A DNA stretch of 64,000 nucleotides, taken from assembly GCA_963575745.1 (NCBI GenBank), contig CAUYUJ010014182.1, positions 124,259-188,258 on the forward strand. Direction: 5' to 3'. A model generated the notes under the pieces. That model saw only the letters and a list, made by a program, of their open reading frames with translations, had not been told where the DNA came from and did no database searches. Position 1 is the first letter of the stretch. The number at the start of each line of letters is the position of its first letter. The position numbers and the translations under genes were made by a program. Shown here in pieces: positions 19,658 through 29,880 of the stretch. The stretch is from Prorocentrum cordatum. Its lineage: Eukaryota > Sar > Dinophyceae > Prorocentrales > Prorocentraceae.

Positions 19658-22051
19658 TCAGATCCCAGTGCCGTCAATGATCGATAACACCATCGCCACC
19701 GCCTTGGCCCTCTGCTTAGGCACAGCCTTGCGGGGGCAATGAGACTGGATGCATTTGTTCACATTCGCGGTGACCGCACTGTCCGTGCTCATCTGGGTCT
19801 CCACGATCTTCGCCGCCTCGGCCCACGTGACCTTCTTAGGTAGCGTCTTCTTCTTGCCCAGGATCGACTGCAGCCACCCATGTTCAGCACGACGAAGCAC
19901 CGATGAAGAGTCAGGAGCCTCAGCTAGTGGCGTAGGCGTCACCTCACGCCCAGCCTGTGAGCCACCTGCAGACCCAGCCTTAGGGAAGCTCTTCTCCTTT
20001 TCGTCGAGCAGCTTCTCGATTTTATCTCCGAACGAGCTCTTCATCGCCTGGGCCAGGTACTCCCTTTGTTTGCGGAGGCGAAGTTCTTCCATCCGATCTG
20101 CCTTATCTTCCACGAACGCCGGGTACTCGGGGTCGGCCTTGGCCAAGGAGTCTCGTAGCTTCACAATGTCTGCTGACGTCGAGGTCGTGTCCTGAGAACG
20201 GGATCGATGGCGCCTGTCACGATTGTCACGATCATCATGAGCACGGTCATCACGCGTACGATCACGGCCATCACGTGAAGGCGCACGGCGCTCTCGATCT
20301 GAACGGCGATCCCGGTCTCCACGGTCTCTGCTATCGGCTCGTCGGTCACGGTCACGGTGGCGGTCACGATCCCGATCACGAGAGTAGTACCACCCATCAG
20401 GTGACCGCCACTTCTCATCATGCTCACCACCACGGTAGTTCCACGACGTCGGGCGGCGGCCTTCTTTGCCCATGGCAATGTCCGTCACTTGTGAAGACCG
20501 CCACACTCGTAAGATCGCTCGAACCCTCTGAATGGCAACGGACCAGGGGCAGGCATATACAGCAGCAAGAATGATGGACGACGGGTAGCCCACCAGGTGC
20601 ATTTCCAGGGCCAACTCCAGGGTCCAGGCAACCACGGCATTCAACGGTAATTCCAGAAATTGAGCGCTAACCAGACGTCCTGAGAACATGTTCAAAATCA
20701 GGTTGAAACCCCGAGGAGGCTGGCCAGGCCAGGGCACGATTTTCGTCTAAGGGCGGGGTCCTTCAGAGTCCTTGAGGAGCCACGTTCTGTTATCATTCTT
20801 TGGGGCAATCCGTATAGAGGCCCCATGAGGCCAAATTTCCAAGTCTAACCAAACGCATGGCATAAAGGGATCATCGGGAGCACATGCTGGTGATAGTTTA
20901 ACACGATATACCATGGATAAATGTTTATGCGCGCATAATCTGTAATACAGTTTGCTGATGCCTAGTATATCATCTGCATGGCGTCGGTGTCGTATTGCTA
21001 TCGATGGAAATGTCGATGACGTAGTAAAGCCTGATGATGAAAACCGATCAGGATGATTTCGAGCCTGCATCTCAAACCAGGCCATAAGTATGGATAAGGC
21101 GACGCCAGAGAGTACGCCCCCAATAGGGAGGCCACGGAGCTCGTAGACCAATCCACCTATGGTGGCGAGAGCAATCCAGCAATAGGCGAGCATCATCTTA
21201 GCGATATCCCGCACCGAGACGCGGAAGTAGTTGGGCGGGGTGCCGCCTCGGAAGAGCTTAGCCTTACAATGGCGGCCACGTTTCACCAAGGCAGAATCAG
21301 TACCAAGTTGACGCACGATCTCTTTAGACAAATATATCCACGCCTGACCAATGAGACGCGCGGAGCACTGTTCAAAGGCTTGGTCAGCGTCCACTACCAC
21401 TACAGACGTGCAAGGGGGCAACGCACCACAGCACAGACAGGTATCATCTGAGGGCGGATCCAGCTCATCAGTAATTTTGCGTGCCTCCTCCGCTGCGTCG
21501 TTCATGTTGAAAACTTCATCGGGCGCACCACTGGTATGAATAAGCAACCTAACAGCACGACCACTACACCGAAAGCCCTCGGTGCCAGGAGCGCCTGCGG
21601 AATTTACAATGCGACGCATGCAGCTGTGTCCTGGTTTCACACGTATCTTCGCCCCGTCGGCAGCAGAGCACTTGCTCTTGACCGTCGGGAAAACATATGG
21701 TGGACATGTGGCCTTCGACAAAGGTGGGAGCATGTCCGCAGAGCGAAGCCAGGGCGGTAATCCTTGATCGGCTCGAGTCCAAAGCCACGTCGCTGCATCA
21801 TGGCGAGATATATCCAAGCGAAGAGCCCAGTCACCATCCAACTCAGCCGTTTGGTGCAACTATCGGATAACACCAGGACCGTCAGCCACCCAAGTTTTAT
21901 CTTGTAGTTTATCGTCAGCAGTGATAATCTTCCCTTCAGCGCGGTCCACAGCCGTCTGTAGCTCGTCTTCAAAGATACGCCACCGAGTAGGTGGTTCGGC
22001 CAGGGCTGAGGAGAGGTCCGAAGGGGTTGAGCCATAGAAGCGCTTGTGCAT
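19658..22051 (-). pseudogene. Reverse transcriptase region of a Penelope-like retroelement, with two in-frame TAG codons
   Basis: One - strand frame from 22051 to 19658 is interrupted only by TAG at 21862-21860 and TAG at 20749-20747. RT motifs are clear: motif A VVVVDADQAFE (about 21403-21371), motif B RGLPIGGVLSG (21136-21104) followed by MAWFE, motif C HADDILG in place of YxDD (20983-20961), and a later WLDLEIW strand. After the second TAG the frame continues with PWPGQPPRGF and a thumb-like helical region, then an Arg-Asp-rich tract (YYSRDRDRDRHRDRDRR) and a charged C-terminal part. The fused RD-rich tail is unusual and may be a nucleic-acid-binding domain. The stops suggest a dead copy unless TAG is read through. 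Confidence 0.75.
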
Positions 22052-22055
22052 GTAG

Positions 22056-24413
22056 TCAAAGCCCCTTTTTCAGCAGCCTAGGTGCGATGCGAGCCGTAGA
22101 AGCCCATTCAGCAAGTGCAGCACGTGCCGCCCGCAAGGAGACTTTGGGAGTAGCCCATATCGGTAGCCGCCAAGATCCTGAAAGTTGTTGTAGGTAAAGA
22201 GGACCTGGCACAAAGCCTGAGTCCACGACCGACGGGGGTAGCGCCTCTGAAACACAATCAGCACAGAAGCGGCTTGCACATACTTTATCTTTCCAGACGC
22301 GTCTGGCCTTATATGCTACACGGGTCGGACGACGATGCCATCGACGGGCAGGTTCGAAACGCATGTGGTTAGATATAGAAGTGATGGCGCCCTTGGCCGC
22401 CTGATGCAACCTATGATCACGGAATTCATGCGGCAACTTCAAGATCGGACGTTTTGCCGCTGGTAACTGGAGTCGACGTAAGTGTATGTCCAAGTGAAAC
22501 CGCGCCATTCGAAGCCTCGTGGCATTCCCCAAGAAGTGTGGTGCAAGCTCAGCAGCGCGAAAGAATCTCTCACCCTGTTCGGCCCGTGACAAGGAGGTGC
22601 AGAAGGGTAACGGCCTCCAGCGGGCCGCAAGAAACGCAAGTAGGAGACCCACTCGGCACCACTCGAAAATCCACAGCGGACCCTCCTCACCAGTCGGGAA
22701 GAAGTGATCGCGGATCTGCAAGGTATATAGGGCAGAAAAAGGCGCAGCTTCTGACAACGAGCCTGGGAATGCAGCGAGCGGCCCATCATCATCAACAACA
22801 GTAGCTGGTAGATAAGTCGGTGTCGCAGTTGTCCAGGCTGGGGGTGGAAGCCGAGAGGTCCGAGCACGCCGCCAGGACGGTGGTCGACGCCCCGGTTTCT
22901 TGCGTCGAGGATGTGCATGTAGTAGGCCCTGACCCTTTCTAATACTGACAGCCTCAGTCTCTTTCTCGTCAGCCATGTTAGCAGCAGGTCGGTAGCGTCG
23001 AATCGCAAGGGCTTCGAAATGGAAGCTGGCCGACTCCGTAGGCAGCCAAAGTACTGGGATGAAGAACATCGAGCCACCACTACGTCGTAACGCACGATAT
23101 CGAGGGCGATTCCCTGGCCGAGTACGAGGTTGAAGAAGGGATCTCAAGTGTTCTTGAATTCTGCCCAGGACACCCGACATCGCGCCGCTGCGCAAGATCG
23201 CCTTACCGAGGTGCAGAGTTGAGTGCGACCCCAGTGCGTAAACTATGGCCCGATAAGGACCAGTATCTAGACCCAGCATACTATGGAAAGCCAGGATGAC
23301 AATTGGTTCGGACCAATCATAGACACCCCTGCTCCATTCTGGCGGTAGGACTTGCAGGACACGGCGTGCCCGTCGTCGAGGTCGATGTTCCCTCAGCGCC
23401 AGGCGTAGTCTAACCAAGCCCGACATCAACAAGAGGACGCTAATAGTGCTCCACAGCGGTGGACCACGAAAACCACGATATTGTTCGGGCCTTTGCCCAA
23501 CAAAAGATGATATAACTGCAAGTGAAAACGATATTATAGCACATGCATGACGATGATCACGACGAATCCACACATATTTCCTAATAAGAGCTCCAACTTC
23601 TCCCTGGGATGAGCCAGAATTCTTGTTTAGGGTCCTCTGAAGAAATCTAAGCGTGCACATGCATGTGGATATCTGCTCCGACGGATACGGCATCAAAAAC
23701 GTGACCTCTACCTCTCTCTCAGTCGGATCCTGGAAAGCCATGCCAGAGGAACACGTCATGCGTGTCGTAGACGGAACAGCGGGGGCCAGTCCTCTGAGTC
23801 GCTCAGCTCCGCGGTCTCGTCCGAGTCCGGTTCCAGTACGCGTCGACGACGAATCATGCTCAACAGCATGTGGTCTGGCGCCGCTAGGACCCAACCCCAA
23901 GTCTGGTCGATCTGGAAGGCCTCCTCGAAGTGAATGTGTCGACAGCTCATCTTCAGCGCCCACAGGTATGGTCCAATCATCGTGTATGTCACCGAATTCA
24001 GCTGCATCATATACATAGTCCATTGATGAGACCGTACAGCGAGAAATTCTTGAAGTAGACGAAAGGCCACTGGATCTCCCACAAGTGATATTAACGAAAG
24101 CGGCATCGATTAATATGGGCATGGAGAGGTGATAGGAATCCGAGTGCTGCTGAACCCAACAAAGAAGATATGTAGCGTACACCAGGAGGCGCGCGATCCG
24201 TAGTGTCCCGTTGCCCGCACGGGGCCGTGTCACACCACGTTCTGAGAGAGTCCCTGTTTGCGAACCACCCCACGAGGATATCGTGATATCGCGGCGAAAC
24301 TCGATCCCCGCACTAGCGGGGAGGTGCCACGGGCCGAGCTGCGAACACACTTTGGGCTCGACCCGAATCGAAATCGCCTGAGACAAAACGGCGGCGGCGA
24401 GAACAGCAGGCAT
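22056..24413 (-). CDS. N-terminal retroelement ORF with GIY-YIG-like endonuclease region
   Basis: This 785-codon - strand frame is the longest open frame here that is not low complexity. Residues about 383-480 (23267-22974) read AIVYALGSHSTLHLGKA, then R-x-x-EHL, PRYRAL and FHFEALAIRRYRPAANM. That is the order of the GIY-YIG fold: two strands ending in GKA, a catalytic Arg, a metal-binding Glu, and a late Asn. The usual YIG is HLG here. It precedes the RT frame and ends at a TGA (22058-22056) after AAAAAGGGGC; a one-base change there would continue into GFDYMHKRFYGSTPSD of the RT frame, so the two were probably one protein. The first ~55 codons lie inside the direct repeat. Permuted Penelope-like elements (Naiad/Chlamys type) carry GIY-YIG before RT; the assignment is inference. 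Confidence 0.6.
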   Translation of the reverse strand: MPAVLAAAVLSQAISIRVEPKVCSQLGPWHLPASAGIEFRRDITISSWGGSQTGTLSERGVTRPRAGNGTLRIARLLVYATYLLCWVQQHSDSYHLSMPILIDAAFVNITCGRSSGLSSTSRISRCTVSSMDYVYDAAEFGDIHDDWTIPVGAEDELSTHSLRGGLPDRPDLGLGPSGARPHAVEHDSSSTRTGTGLGRDRGAERLRGLAPAVPSTTRMTCSSGMAFQDPTEREVEVTFLMPYPSEQISTCMCTLRFLQRTLNKNSGSSQGEVGALIRKYVWIRRDHRHACAIISFSLAVISSFVGQRPEQYRGFRGPPLWSTISVLLLMSGLVRLRLALREHRPRRRARRVLQVLPPEWSRGVYDWSEPIVILAFHSMLGLDTGPYRAIVYALGSHSTLHLGKAILRSGAMSGVLGRIQEHLRSLLQPRTRPGNRPRYRALRRSGGSMFFIPVLWLPTESASFHFEALAIRRYRPAANMADEKETEAVSIRKGQGLLHAHPRRKKPGRRPPSWRRARTSRLPPPAWTTATPTYLPATVVDDDGPLAAFPGSLSEAAPFSALYTLQIRDHFFPTGEEGPLWIFEWCRVGLLLAFLAARWRPLPFCTSLSRAEQGERFFRAAELAPHFLGNATRLRMARFHLDIHLRRLQLPAAKRPILKLPHEFRDHRLHQAAKGAITSISNHMRFEPARRWHRRPTRVAYKARRVWKDKVCASRFCADCVSEALPPSVVDSGFVPGPLYLQQLSGSWRLPIWATPKVSLRAARAALAEWASTARIAPRLLKKGL

Positions 24414-24482
24414 TCGGGAATCACGAGCAAGGGGAGGATGAAGATGAAGAGGAACAGCTTAATGAACTCTCGGGGGGAGAGG

Positions 24483-24497
<15 letters not shown>
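24244..24497 (-). repeat. Direct repeat (pseudo-LTR-like), copy at the retroelement 5' end
   Basis: It matches 18503-18757. The repeat contains the palindromic stretch GATATCGTGATATC and GATCCCCGCACTAGCGGGGA. I looked for a hammerhead core (CTGANGA...GAAA), as known in some Penelope-like repeats, and did not find one. Confidence 0.9.
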
Positions 24498-24515
<18 letters not shown>

Positions 24516-24529
24516 GGAGAGAGCGACCG

Positions 24530-24705
24530 ACCCGCGATCCACGCGCGACCCACACGACCCACCCGCGACCCACCCGCAACCCACCCGCGACCCACCCCGC
24601 AACCCACCCCGCGACCCACCACGCGACCCGCCCGCGACCCACCCGCGACCCACCCCGCACCCGCCTCCTCACTCTTATCCGCAACTGCGGGTTGCTATAT
24701 TTACC
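24530..24705 (-). repeat. Right outer inverted flank
   Basis: CCACCCGCGACC units (reverse complement of the left minisatellite) at 24535-24665 are followed by CTTATCCGCAACTGCGG and TTGCTATAT. Together with 17690-18235 this gives inverted outer flanks around the retroelement. Confidence 0.8.
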
Positions 24706-24861
24706 TAACAGCGAAGACTGATAGGTTTCTAATGGGGTCAAAAGAGAGCATCTTGACTCCCCAGGGGGGTCTGGGCGGGTGCCGGGAGAATCCGGGGAAT
24801 CCGGGGGCTCCCCAGGACTCTTATAGATTCCTATAGTTTCCTATGGATTCCTACAAATTCT
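24706..24861. other. Junction sequence
   Basis: Unique sequence grading into GGGGAATCC and ATTCCTATAG motifs that resemble the TTAGGAATCC array at 27215-27480. Confidence 0.5.
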
Positions 24862-25195
24862 GTTCCCAGAACACCATTCCCAGGCCACATTTTGAATGGC
24901 CGGAGCCAGCTGTAGGCCACTTCGTGTTCTTCGTGTTCCCAGAACACCATTCCCAGGCCACATTTTGAATGCCCAGGGCCAATTGTAGGCCACTTCGTGT
25001 TCTTCGTGTTCCCAGAACACCATTCCCAGGCCACATTTTGAATGCCCGGAGCCAGCTGTAGGCCACTTCGTGTTCTTCGCGTTCCCAGAACACCATTCCC
25101 AGGCCACATTTTGAATGCCCGGAGCCAGCTGTAGGCCACTTCGTGATCTTCGTGTTCCCAGAACACCAGTCCTGTGCCATATTTTGAATGCCCGA
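24862..25195 (-). repeat. 73 bp tandem repeat, about 4.5 copies
   Basis: Units start at 24881, 24954, 25027, 25100 and 25173 (exactly 73 bp apart) with CAGGCCACATTTTGAATG and CACTTCGTGTTCTTCGTG. The last unit is diverged. Confidence 0.95.
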
Positions 25196-27214
25196 GCTGA
25201 GGCAGGCTCAGGCCGAGGCAGGCTGAGGCCGAGGCAGGCTGATGCTGAGGCTGAGGCACGCCGAGGCAGGCTGAGGCTGAGGCTGAGGCAGGCTGAGGCT
25301 GAGGCAGGCTGAGGCTGAGACTGACGCAGGCTGAGGCCGAGGCAGGCTGAGGCTGAGGCTGAGGCAGGCTGAGGCTGAGGCTGAGGCTGAGGCTGAGGCT
25401 GAGGCTGAGGCTGAGGCTGAGCTGAGGCTGAGGCTGAGGCTGAGGCTGAGGCTGACGCAGGCTGAGGCTGAGAGGCTTTGGCTTTGAGATGCAGGCTGAG
25501 GCTGAGGCAGGCTGAGGAGGCTGAGGCAGGCAGGCAGGCTGAGGCAGGCTGAGGCCGAGGCTGAAGGCAGCTGAGGCTGAGGCTGGCAGCTGAGGCTGAG
25601 GCTGAGGCAGGCTGAGGCTGAGGCTGAGGCAGGCTGATGCTGAGGCAGGCTGAGGCTGAGGCTGAGGCTGATGCAGGCTGAGGCTGAGGCAGGCTGAGGC
25701 TGAGGCCGAGGCTGAAGGCAGACTGAGGCTGAGGCTGAAGGCAGGCTGAGGCTGAGGCTGAGGCAGGCTGAGGCTGAGGCAGGCTGAGGCTGAGGCTGAG
25801 GCTGAGGCTGAGGCTGGCTGAGGCTGAGGCTGAGGCTGAGCTGCTGAGGCTGAGGCTGAGGATGAGGCTGACTGAGCTGAGGCTGAGGCCGAGGCAGGCC
25901 GAAGCTGAGACAAGGTGAGGCTGAATAGGGGGGGGGGGGGGGGGGGGGGGCGGGGGGGGAAGGGGGGGGGGAGGAGGGGAGGCTGAGGCAGGCTGAGGCC
26001 GAGGCAGGCTGAGGCCGAGGCAGGCTGAGGCTGAGGCTGAGGCTGAGGCTGAGGCTGAGGCTGAGGCAGGCTGAGGCTGAGGCAGGCTGAGGCTGAGGCT
26101 GAGGCTGAGGCCGAGGCAGGCTGAGGCTGAGGCTGAGAGGCTGAGGCAGGCTGAGGCCCAGGCTGCGGCTGAGGCTGAGGCTGAGGCTGAGAGGCTGACG
26201 CTGAGGCTGAGGCAGGCTGAGGCTGAGGCTGAGGCCGAGGCAGGCTGAGGCTGAGGCAAGCCGAGGCAGGCTGCGGCTGAGGCTGAAGCTGAGGCAGGCT
26301 GAGGCTGAGGCTGTGGCTGAGGCTGAGGCAAGCCGCGGCTGAGGCAGGCTGAGACTGAGGCTGATGCAGGCTGAGGCTGAGGCAGGCTGAGGCTGAGGCA
26401 GGCTGAGGCTGAGGCAGGCTGAGGCTGAGGCTGAGGCTGACGCAGGCTGAGGCTGAGGCTTTGGCTTTGGCTGATGCAGGCTGAGGCTGAGAGGCTGACG
26501 CTGAGGCTGAGGCAGGCTGAGGCTGAGGCTGAGGCCGAGGCAGGCCGAGGCTGAGGCTGAGGCAAGCCGAGGCAGGCTGAGGCTGAGGCTGAGAGGCTGA
26601 GGCTGAGAGGCTGAGGCGGCTGAGGCTGAGGCTGAGGCTGAGGCAGGCTGAGGCTGAGGCTGAGGCGGAGGCAGGCTGAGGCTGAGGCCGCCGAGGCAGG
26701 CTGAGGCTGAGGCTGAGGCTGAGGCTGAGGCAGGCTGAGGCTGAGGCAGGCTGAGGCTGAGGCCGAGGCAGGCTCAGGCCGAGACAGGCTGAGGCTGAGA
26801 CTGAGGCTGAGGCTGAGGATGAGGCCGAGGCAGGCCGAAGCTGAGACAAGGTGAGGCTGAATGGGGGGGGAAGGGGGGGAGGCTGAGGCAGGCTGAGGCC
26901 GAGGCAGGCTGAGGCCGAGGGCTGAGGCTGAGGCTGAGGCAAGCCGAGGCAGGCTGAGGCTGAGGCTGAGGCTGAGGCAGGCTGAGGCTGAGGCTGACGC
27001 AGGCTGAGGCCGAGGCAGGCTGAGGCTGAGGCTGAGGTAGGCTGAGGCTGAGGCCGAGGCAGGCTGAGGCTAAGGCTGAGGCAAGCCGAGGCAGGCTGAG
27101 GCTGAGGCTGAGGCTGAGGCTGAGGCAGGCTGAGGCTGAGGCAGGCTGAGGCTGAGGCTGAGGCAAGCCGAGGCAGGCTGAGGCTGAGGCTGAAACTGAG
27201 GCAGGCTGAGGCAT
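25196..27214 (+). repeat. 2 kb GAGGCT / GAGGCAGGCT array
   Basis: Hexamer GAGGCT alternates with GAGGCAGGCT units. A poly(G) run interrupts it at 25927-25950 and a G-rich stretch at 26862-26880, each after a matching AAGCTGAGACAAGGTGAGGC, so part of the array is duplicated at about 900 bp spacing. Open frames across it are repeat-derived. Confidence 0.95.
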
Positions 27215-27482
27215 CCGTAGGAATTCATAGGAATCCTTAGGAATCCCTAGGAATCCTTAGGAATCCGTAGGCATCCTTAGGAATCCGTAGGCATATTTTA
27301 GCATCCTCAGGAATCCTTAGGAATCCTTCGGATTCCTTGGGAATCCTTAGGAATCCCCCGGAGTCCCTAGGAATCAGGATTCCTAAGGATTCCTGAGGTT
27401 TCCTAAGGATTCCTATGGATTCCTAAGGATGCTTAAGGATGCCTTAGGAATCCCTAGGAATCCTTAGGACACCTTAGGATCC
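27215..27482. repeat. TTAGGAATCC array that inverts midway
   Basis: About 160 bp of CTTAGGAATCC units switch near 27375 to their reverse complement, GGATTCCTAAG, for about 60 bp, then return. Confidence 0.85.
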
Positions 27483-27828
27483 TAAGGCCGTTGCCACTGT
27501 GACTGTCATTGCGAATGCGACTGCGACTGCGAGAACAGCAGAATTCTACACTTGGATTCTCACCTGAATCGTAAGGGGAACGCTTCCAGATATGCTTATA
27601 CACATCGCTGTTTGGTTGCTTTGCCGGGATAATGTTTAAAACATATTTGAAAGTCATAGACCCTCAGGGTAAGATTCAAAGCCAACATGACCTACAAAGA
27701 GTGACGCGTGACTGGTCAGAGCAACCGACACACACGTTTTTTCAGAGCTGAATTTGGAACACTGCCCCTCAGAGCATTGATTGATTACTTGATACATAAA
27801 TATCCATGTGTATATGTACAGGTCGATG

Positions 27829-27829
<1 letters not shown>
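27483..27829. other. Unassigned stretch
   Basis: Lower-GC unique sequence. No splice-supported exon or structural RNA seen. Confidence 0.4.
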
Positions 27830-27872
<43 letters not shown>

Positions 27873-27915
27873 AGAGATAGAGAGATCGAGAGATCGAGAG
27901 AGAGAGAGAGAGAGA
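27830..27915 (+). repeat. (GA)n microsatellite
   Basis: Nearly pure GA with two GAGATC interruptions. Confidence 0.95.
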
Positions 27916-28082
27916 CCAGTACCTGGCGCGCTTGGCGCCTCAAACGGGCACGCAGGATAAAACGTTCGGCACCGCTTGGCCCGCGCTCTTGGGGCGCTTT
28001 GGGGCACCCTGGGGCTCCCTTGGAGCTTTCCGAAGGTCCCCTTGGGGAGCCTTGGGGCCCTCTCGGGGCCACCCCTGCATAG

Positions 28083-28311
28083 CGCAGCCCACGGAAGCCC
28101 CGCGGCAGCACGCACAGCAGATGCTTCCCTCCACCCACCCACCCGCCCGCAGCAGCCCACGCGGCCGCCCGTGCCGGCGCCCGTGCCCGAGCCCGCGGCG
28201 GCGCCGGCGCCTGCGCCGCCCCGCGGCGGCGCCGCGGGTGGGCCGCCGCAGAAGCCGTGGCCGCGCGCGAGGCGGCCGGTCGCCGTCTGCTCCCGCAGAG
28301 GGCGCCTATAT
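28083..28311 (+). CDS. Candidate exon of a proline-rich protein
   Basis: The frame reading PPTRPQQPTRPPVPAPVPEP and then GGPPQKPWPRARRPVAVC has about 95 percent G or C at third positions, well above the alternative frames. An acceptor CAG precedes it. The frame runs up to the terminal-inverted-repeat element at 28312 and could splice across it (GT in TTAAGT at the left end, AG in ACTTAAG at the right end) into KPGCAATVPGYGAVLYQP. I do not recognise the protein. Proline- and alanine-rich low complexity makes homology weak evidence here. Confidence 0.35.
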
Positions 28312-28507
28312 TTAAGTCGGGCCTGTCCCTCTACAGAGAGAATGTTCAAAAGTAGTCAAAAAATAGCCAGGGGATTATTTTTTGAGTATTTCTTTGGCAT
28401 CTTTTGACTCTTTTGAATTTGGGGCATCTTGGGAGTATTTTTTGACTACTTTTTGTTCTTCGTCCAAAACCTCCCTGTAGGAGGACAGGCCCGACTTAAG
28501 CCTGGAT
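28304..28507 (+). mobile_element. Terminal-inverted-repeat element, 188 bp copy
   Basis: 28312-28499 begins TTAAGTCGGGCCTGTCC and ends GGACAGGCCCGACTTAA. Flanking 8-mers GCCTATAT and GCCTGGAT match at 6 of 8. The interior has GTAGTCAAAAAATAG and its near complement CTATTTTTTGACTAC-like stretches. Confidence 0.85.
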
Positions 28508-28854
28508 GCGCCGCCACTGTGCCTGGCTATGGGGCCGTCCTTTACCAGCCCGGAACATATCCCTATCCCTATGCTGGGCATCTCCTCATCACGATGCCAA
28601 TCTTAGGGATTCCCTTCTCTTTTGAGGGCGCCTCCCTGAGATTGTCATCGCCTTTTGGCGTGTCAATCTCAGGGGTAGGGATAAGCTCGAGGCTGGTAAG
28701 AGAGGGCCTCCTCCAGCGACGGCGCTGGGCGGCCGCTCGAGTCCGCGAGGGCGCGGCCCCTCCGCAGGAACTTCACCTCGTTCCCCAGCTCCTGGGCGCC
28801 CAGGCCGTCGAACGGGGCAACCGGTCAGGCCAGCAGGCCGGGGCCTTCCTCTAG
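28508..28854. other. Foldback and weak coding signals
   Basis: Arms near 28540-28575 and 28665-28705 (TACCAGCC...TATCCCTA and its partner) form a hairpin, and part of one arm recurs at 29335-29372. On the - strand about 28820-28715 reads FDGLGAQELGNEVKFLRRG with good GC3 but no clear splice sites. Confidence 0.35.
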
Positions 28855-29335
28855 AGGGACCAAATTGAAGGGGCCCTGGGACACAGAAACTCGCCGGCCC
28901 AACGGGCCAGAGGCGTGCTAAGATCTCCGGTAACAACTAACAGTATTTCTAGTTCGCGCGCGCGGGGCGGCCCCTGGGGAGCCCCGGACGAAAAGTACCC
29001 CGGCTGATCCCCGGCCAGGTCCTGGGCGATCTCCAGGGGGGAGGCTATTTTTCGCCACCCCTCACGAGGATCGTGGCCTCCGAGGGGGGGGCTGCAATCG
29101 ACTACCCTCCCGCCCCAAGGGCCCCCCAAAATCCCCTCAAAAGGCCCCAGGGGAGCCCAATACACCGCCAAGGAGCCCCAAGACGCTCCCAAGAAGCCCC
29201 CAAGAAGCCCCCACGACGGCCCCAAGAGGCCCCAAATAGCGCTCCAGGGCCGGCGGAATGAGCGAAGCGATTCAATGAATTGACACAATTTAAAGGATTC
29301 CCTATATTTCCCCATACTTTCAGGGTTTTATGCGT
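28855..29335 (-). repeat. Reverse-complement copy of the 8.15 kb dispersed repeat
   Basis: It matches 8720 back to about 8240, including CGCCGGCCCAACGG, TTCTAGTTCGCGCGCGCG and GAATGAGCGAAGCGATTCA. Confidence 0.85.
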
Positions 29336-29880
29336 GTCAATCTTAGGGATAGGGATAGGCTCGAGGCTGGTAAGTCCTGGGCCCCCCGCGGGTGGTGCGT
29401 GTGCGCGGGCCCTGCTGCGGCCTCGGCCGGCGGGGCCGAGGGCACCGCGCCAGGGCCCGGGCCCCGGCCAGGCGCGGCGGTTCAAGCAGTGGCGAAGCGT
29501 CCTGGCTCGCCTCTAGCCCTACCAGACAATGTTCTAAGAACCTCCCGTGGTTTCCACGAAATGTTAGAGCATTTCTGGCTTTGGGTGTTCTTGGTTTTTC
29601 GTCCAAGATCTCCCTGCAGGAGGACAGGCCCGACGTAAGCCTGCGTGCACCGCCACAGTGCCCGGCTATGGGGCCGTCCTGGGCCCCCCCTGCGGGCGGT
29701 GCGTGTGCGTAGGCCCTGCTGCGGCCTCCGCCGGCGGGGCCGAGTGCACCGCCGCGCCAGGGCCCGGGCCCCGGCCAGGCGCGGGGATGGTCGAGCAGCG
29801 GCGAGGCGTCCTGGCTCGCCTATAGCCCTGCCAGTAGGTCGGGCCTGTCCTCCTACAGGGAGATTTTGTGCGAAAAACAA
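29336..29880 (+). repeat. Duplicated ~150 bp block with terminal-inverted-repeat fragments
   Basis: 29375-29520 and 29678-29836 share CCTGGGCCCCCC, GCGGTGCGTGTGCG, CAGGGCCCGGGCCCCGGCC and GCGTCCTGGCTCGCCT. Between and after them lie single ends of the GTCGGGCCTGTCC element. Confidence 0.75.

Noticed and set aside
22056-24497. Hammerhead ribozyme in the 250 bp direct repeats
   Set aside because: Some Penelope-like repeats carry one. I found CTGAGAC but no CTGANGA core with a matching GAAA on either strand.
25196-27214. 700-codon Pro/Gln/Ala/Ser repeat protein on the - strand
   Set aside because: It is the direct translation of the GAGGCT array. No splice, start context or non-repeat domain supports it.
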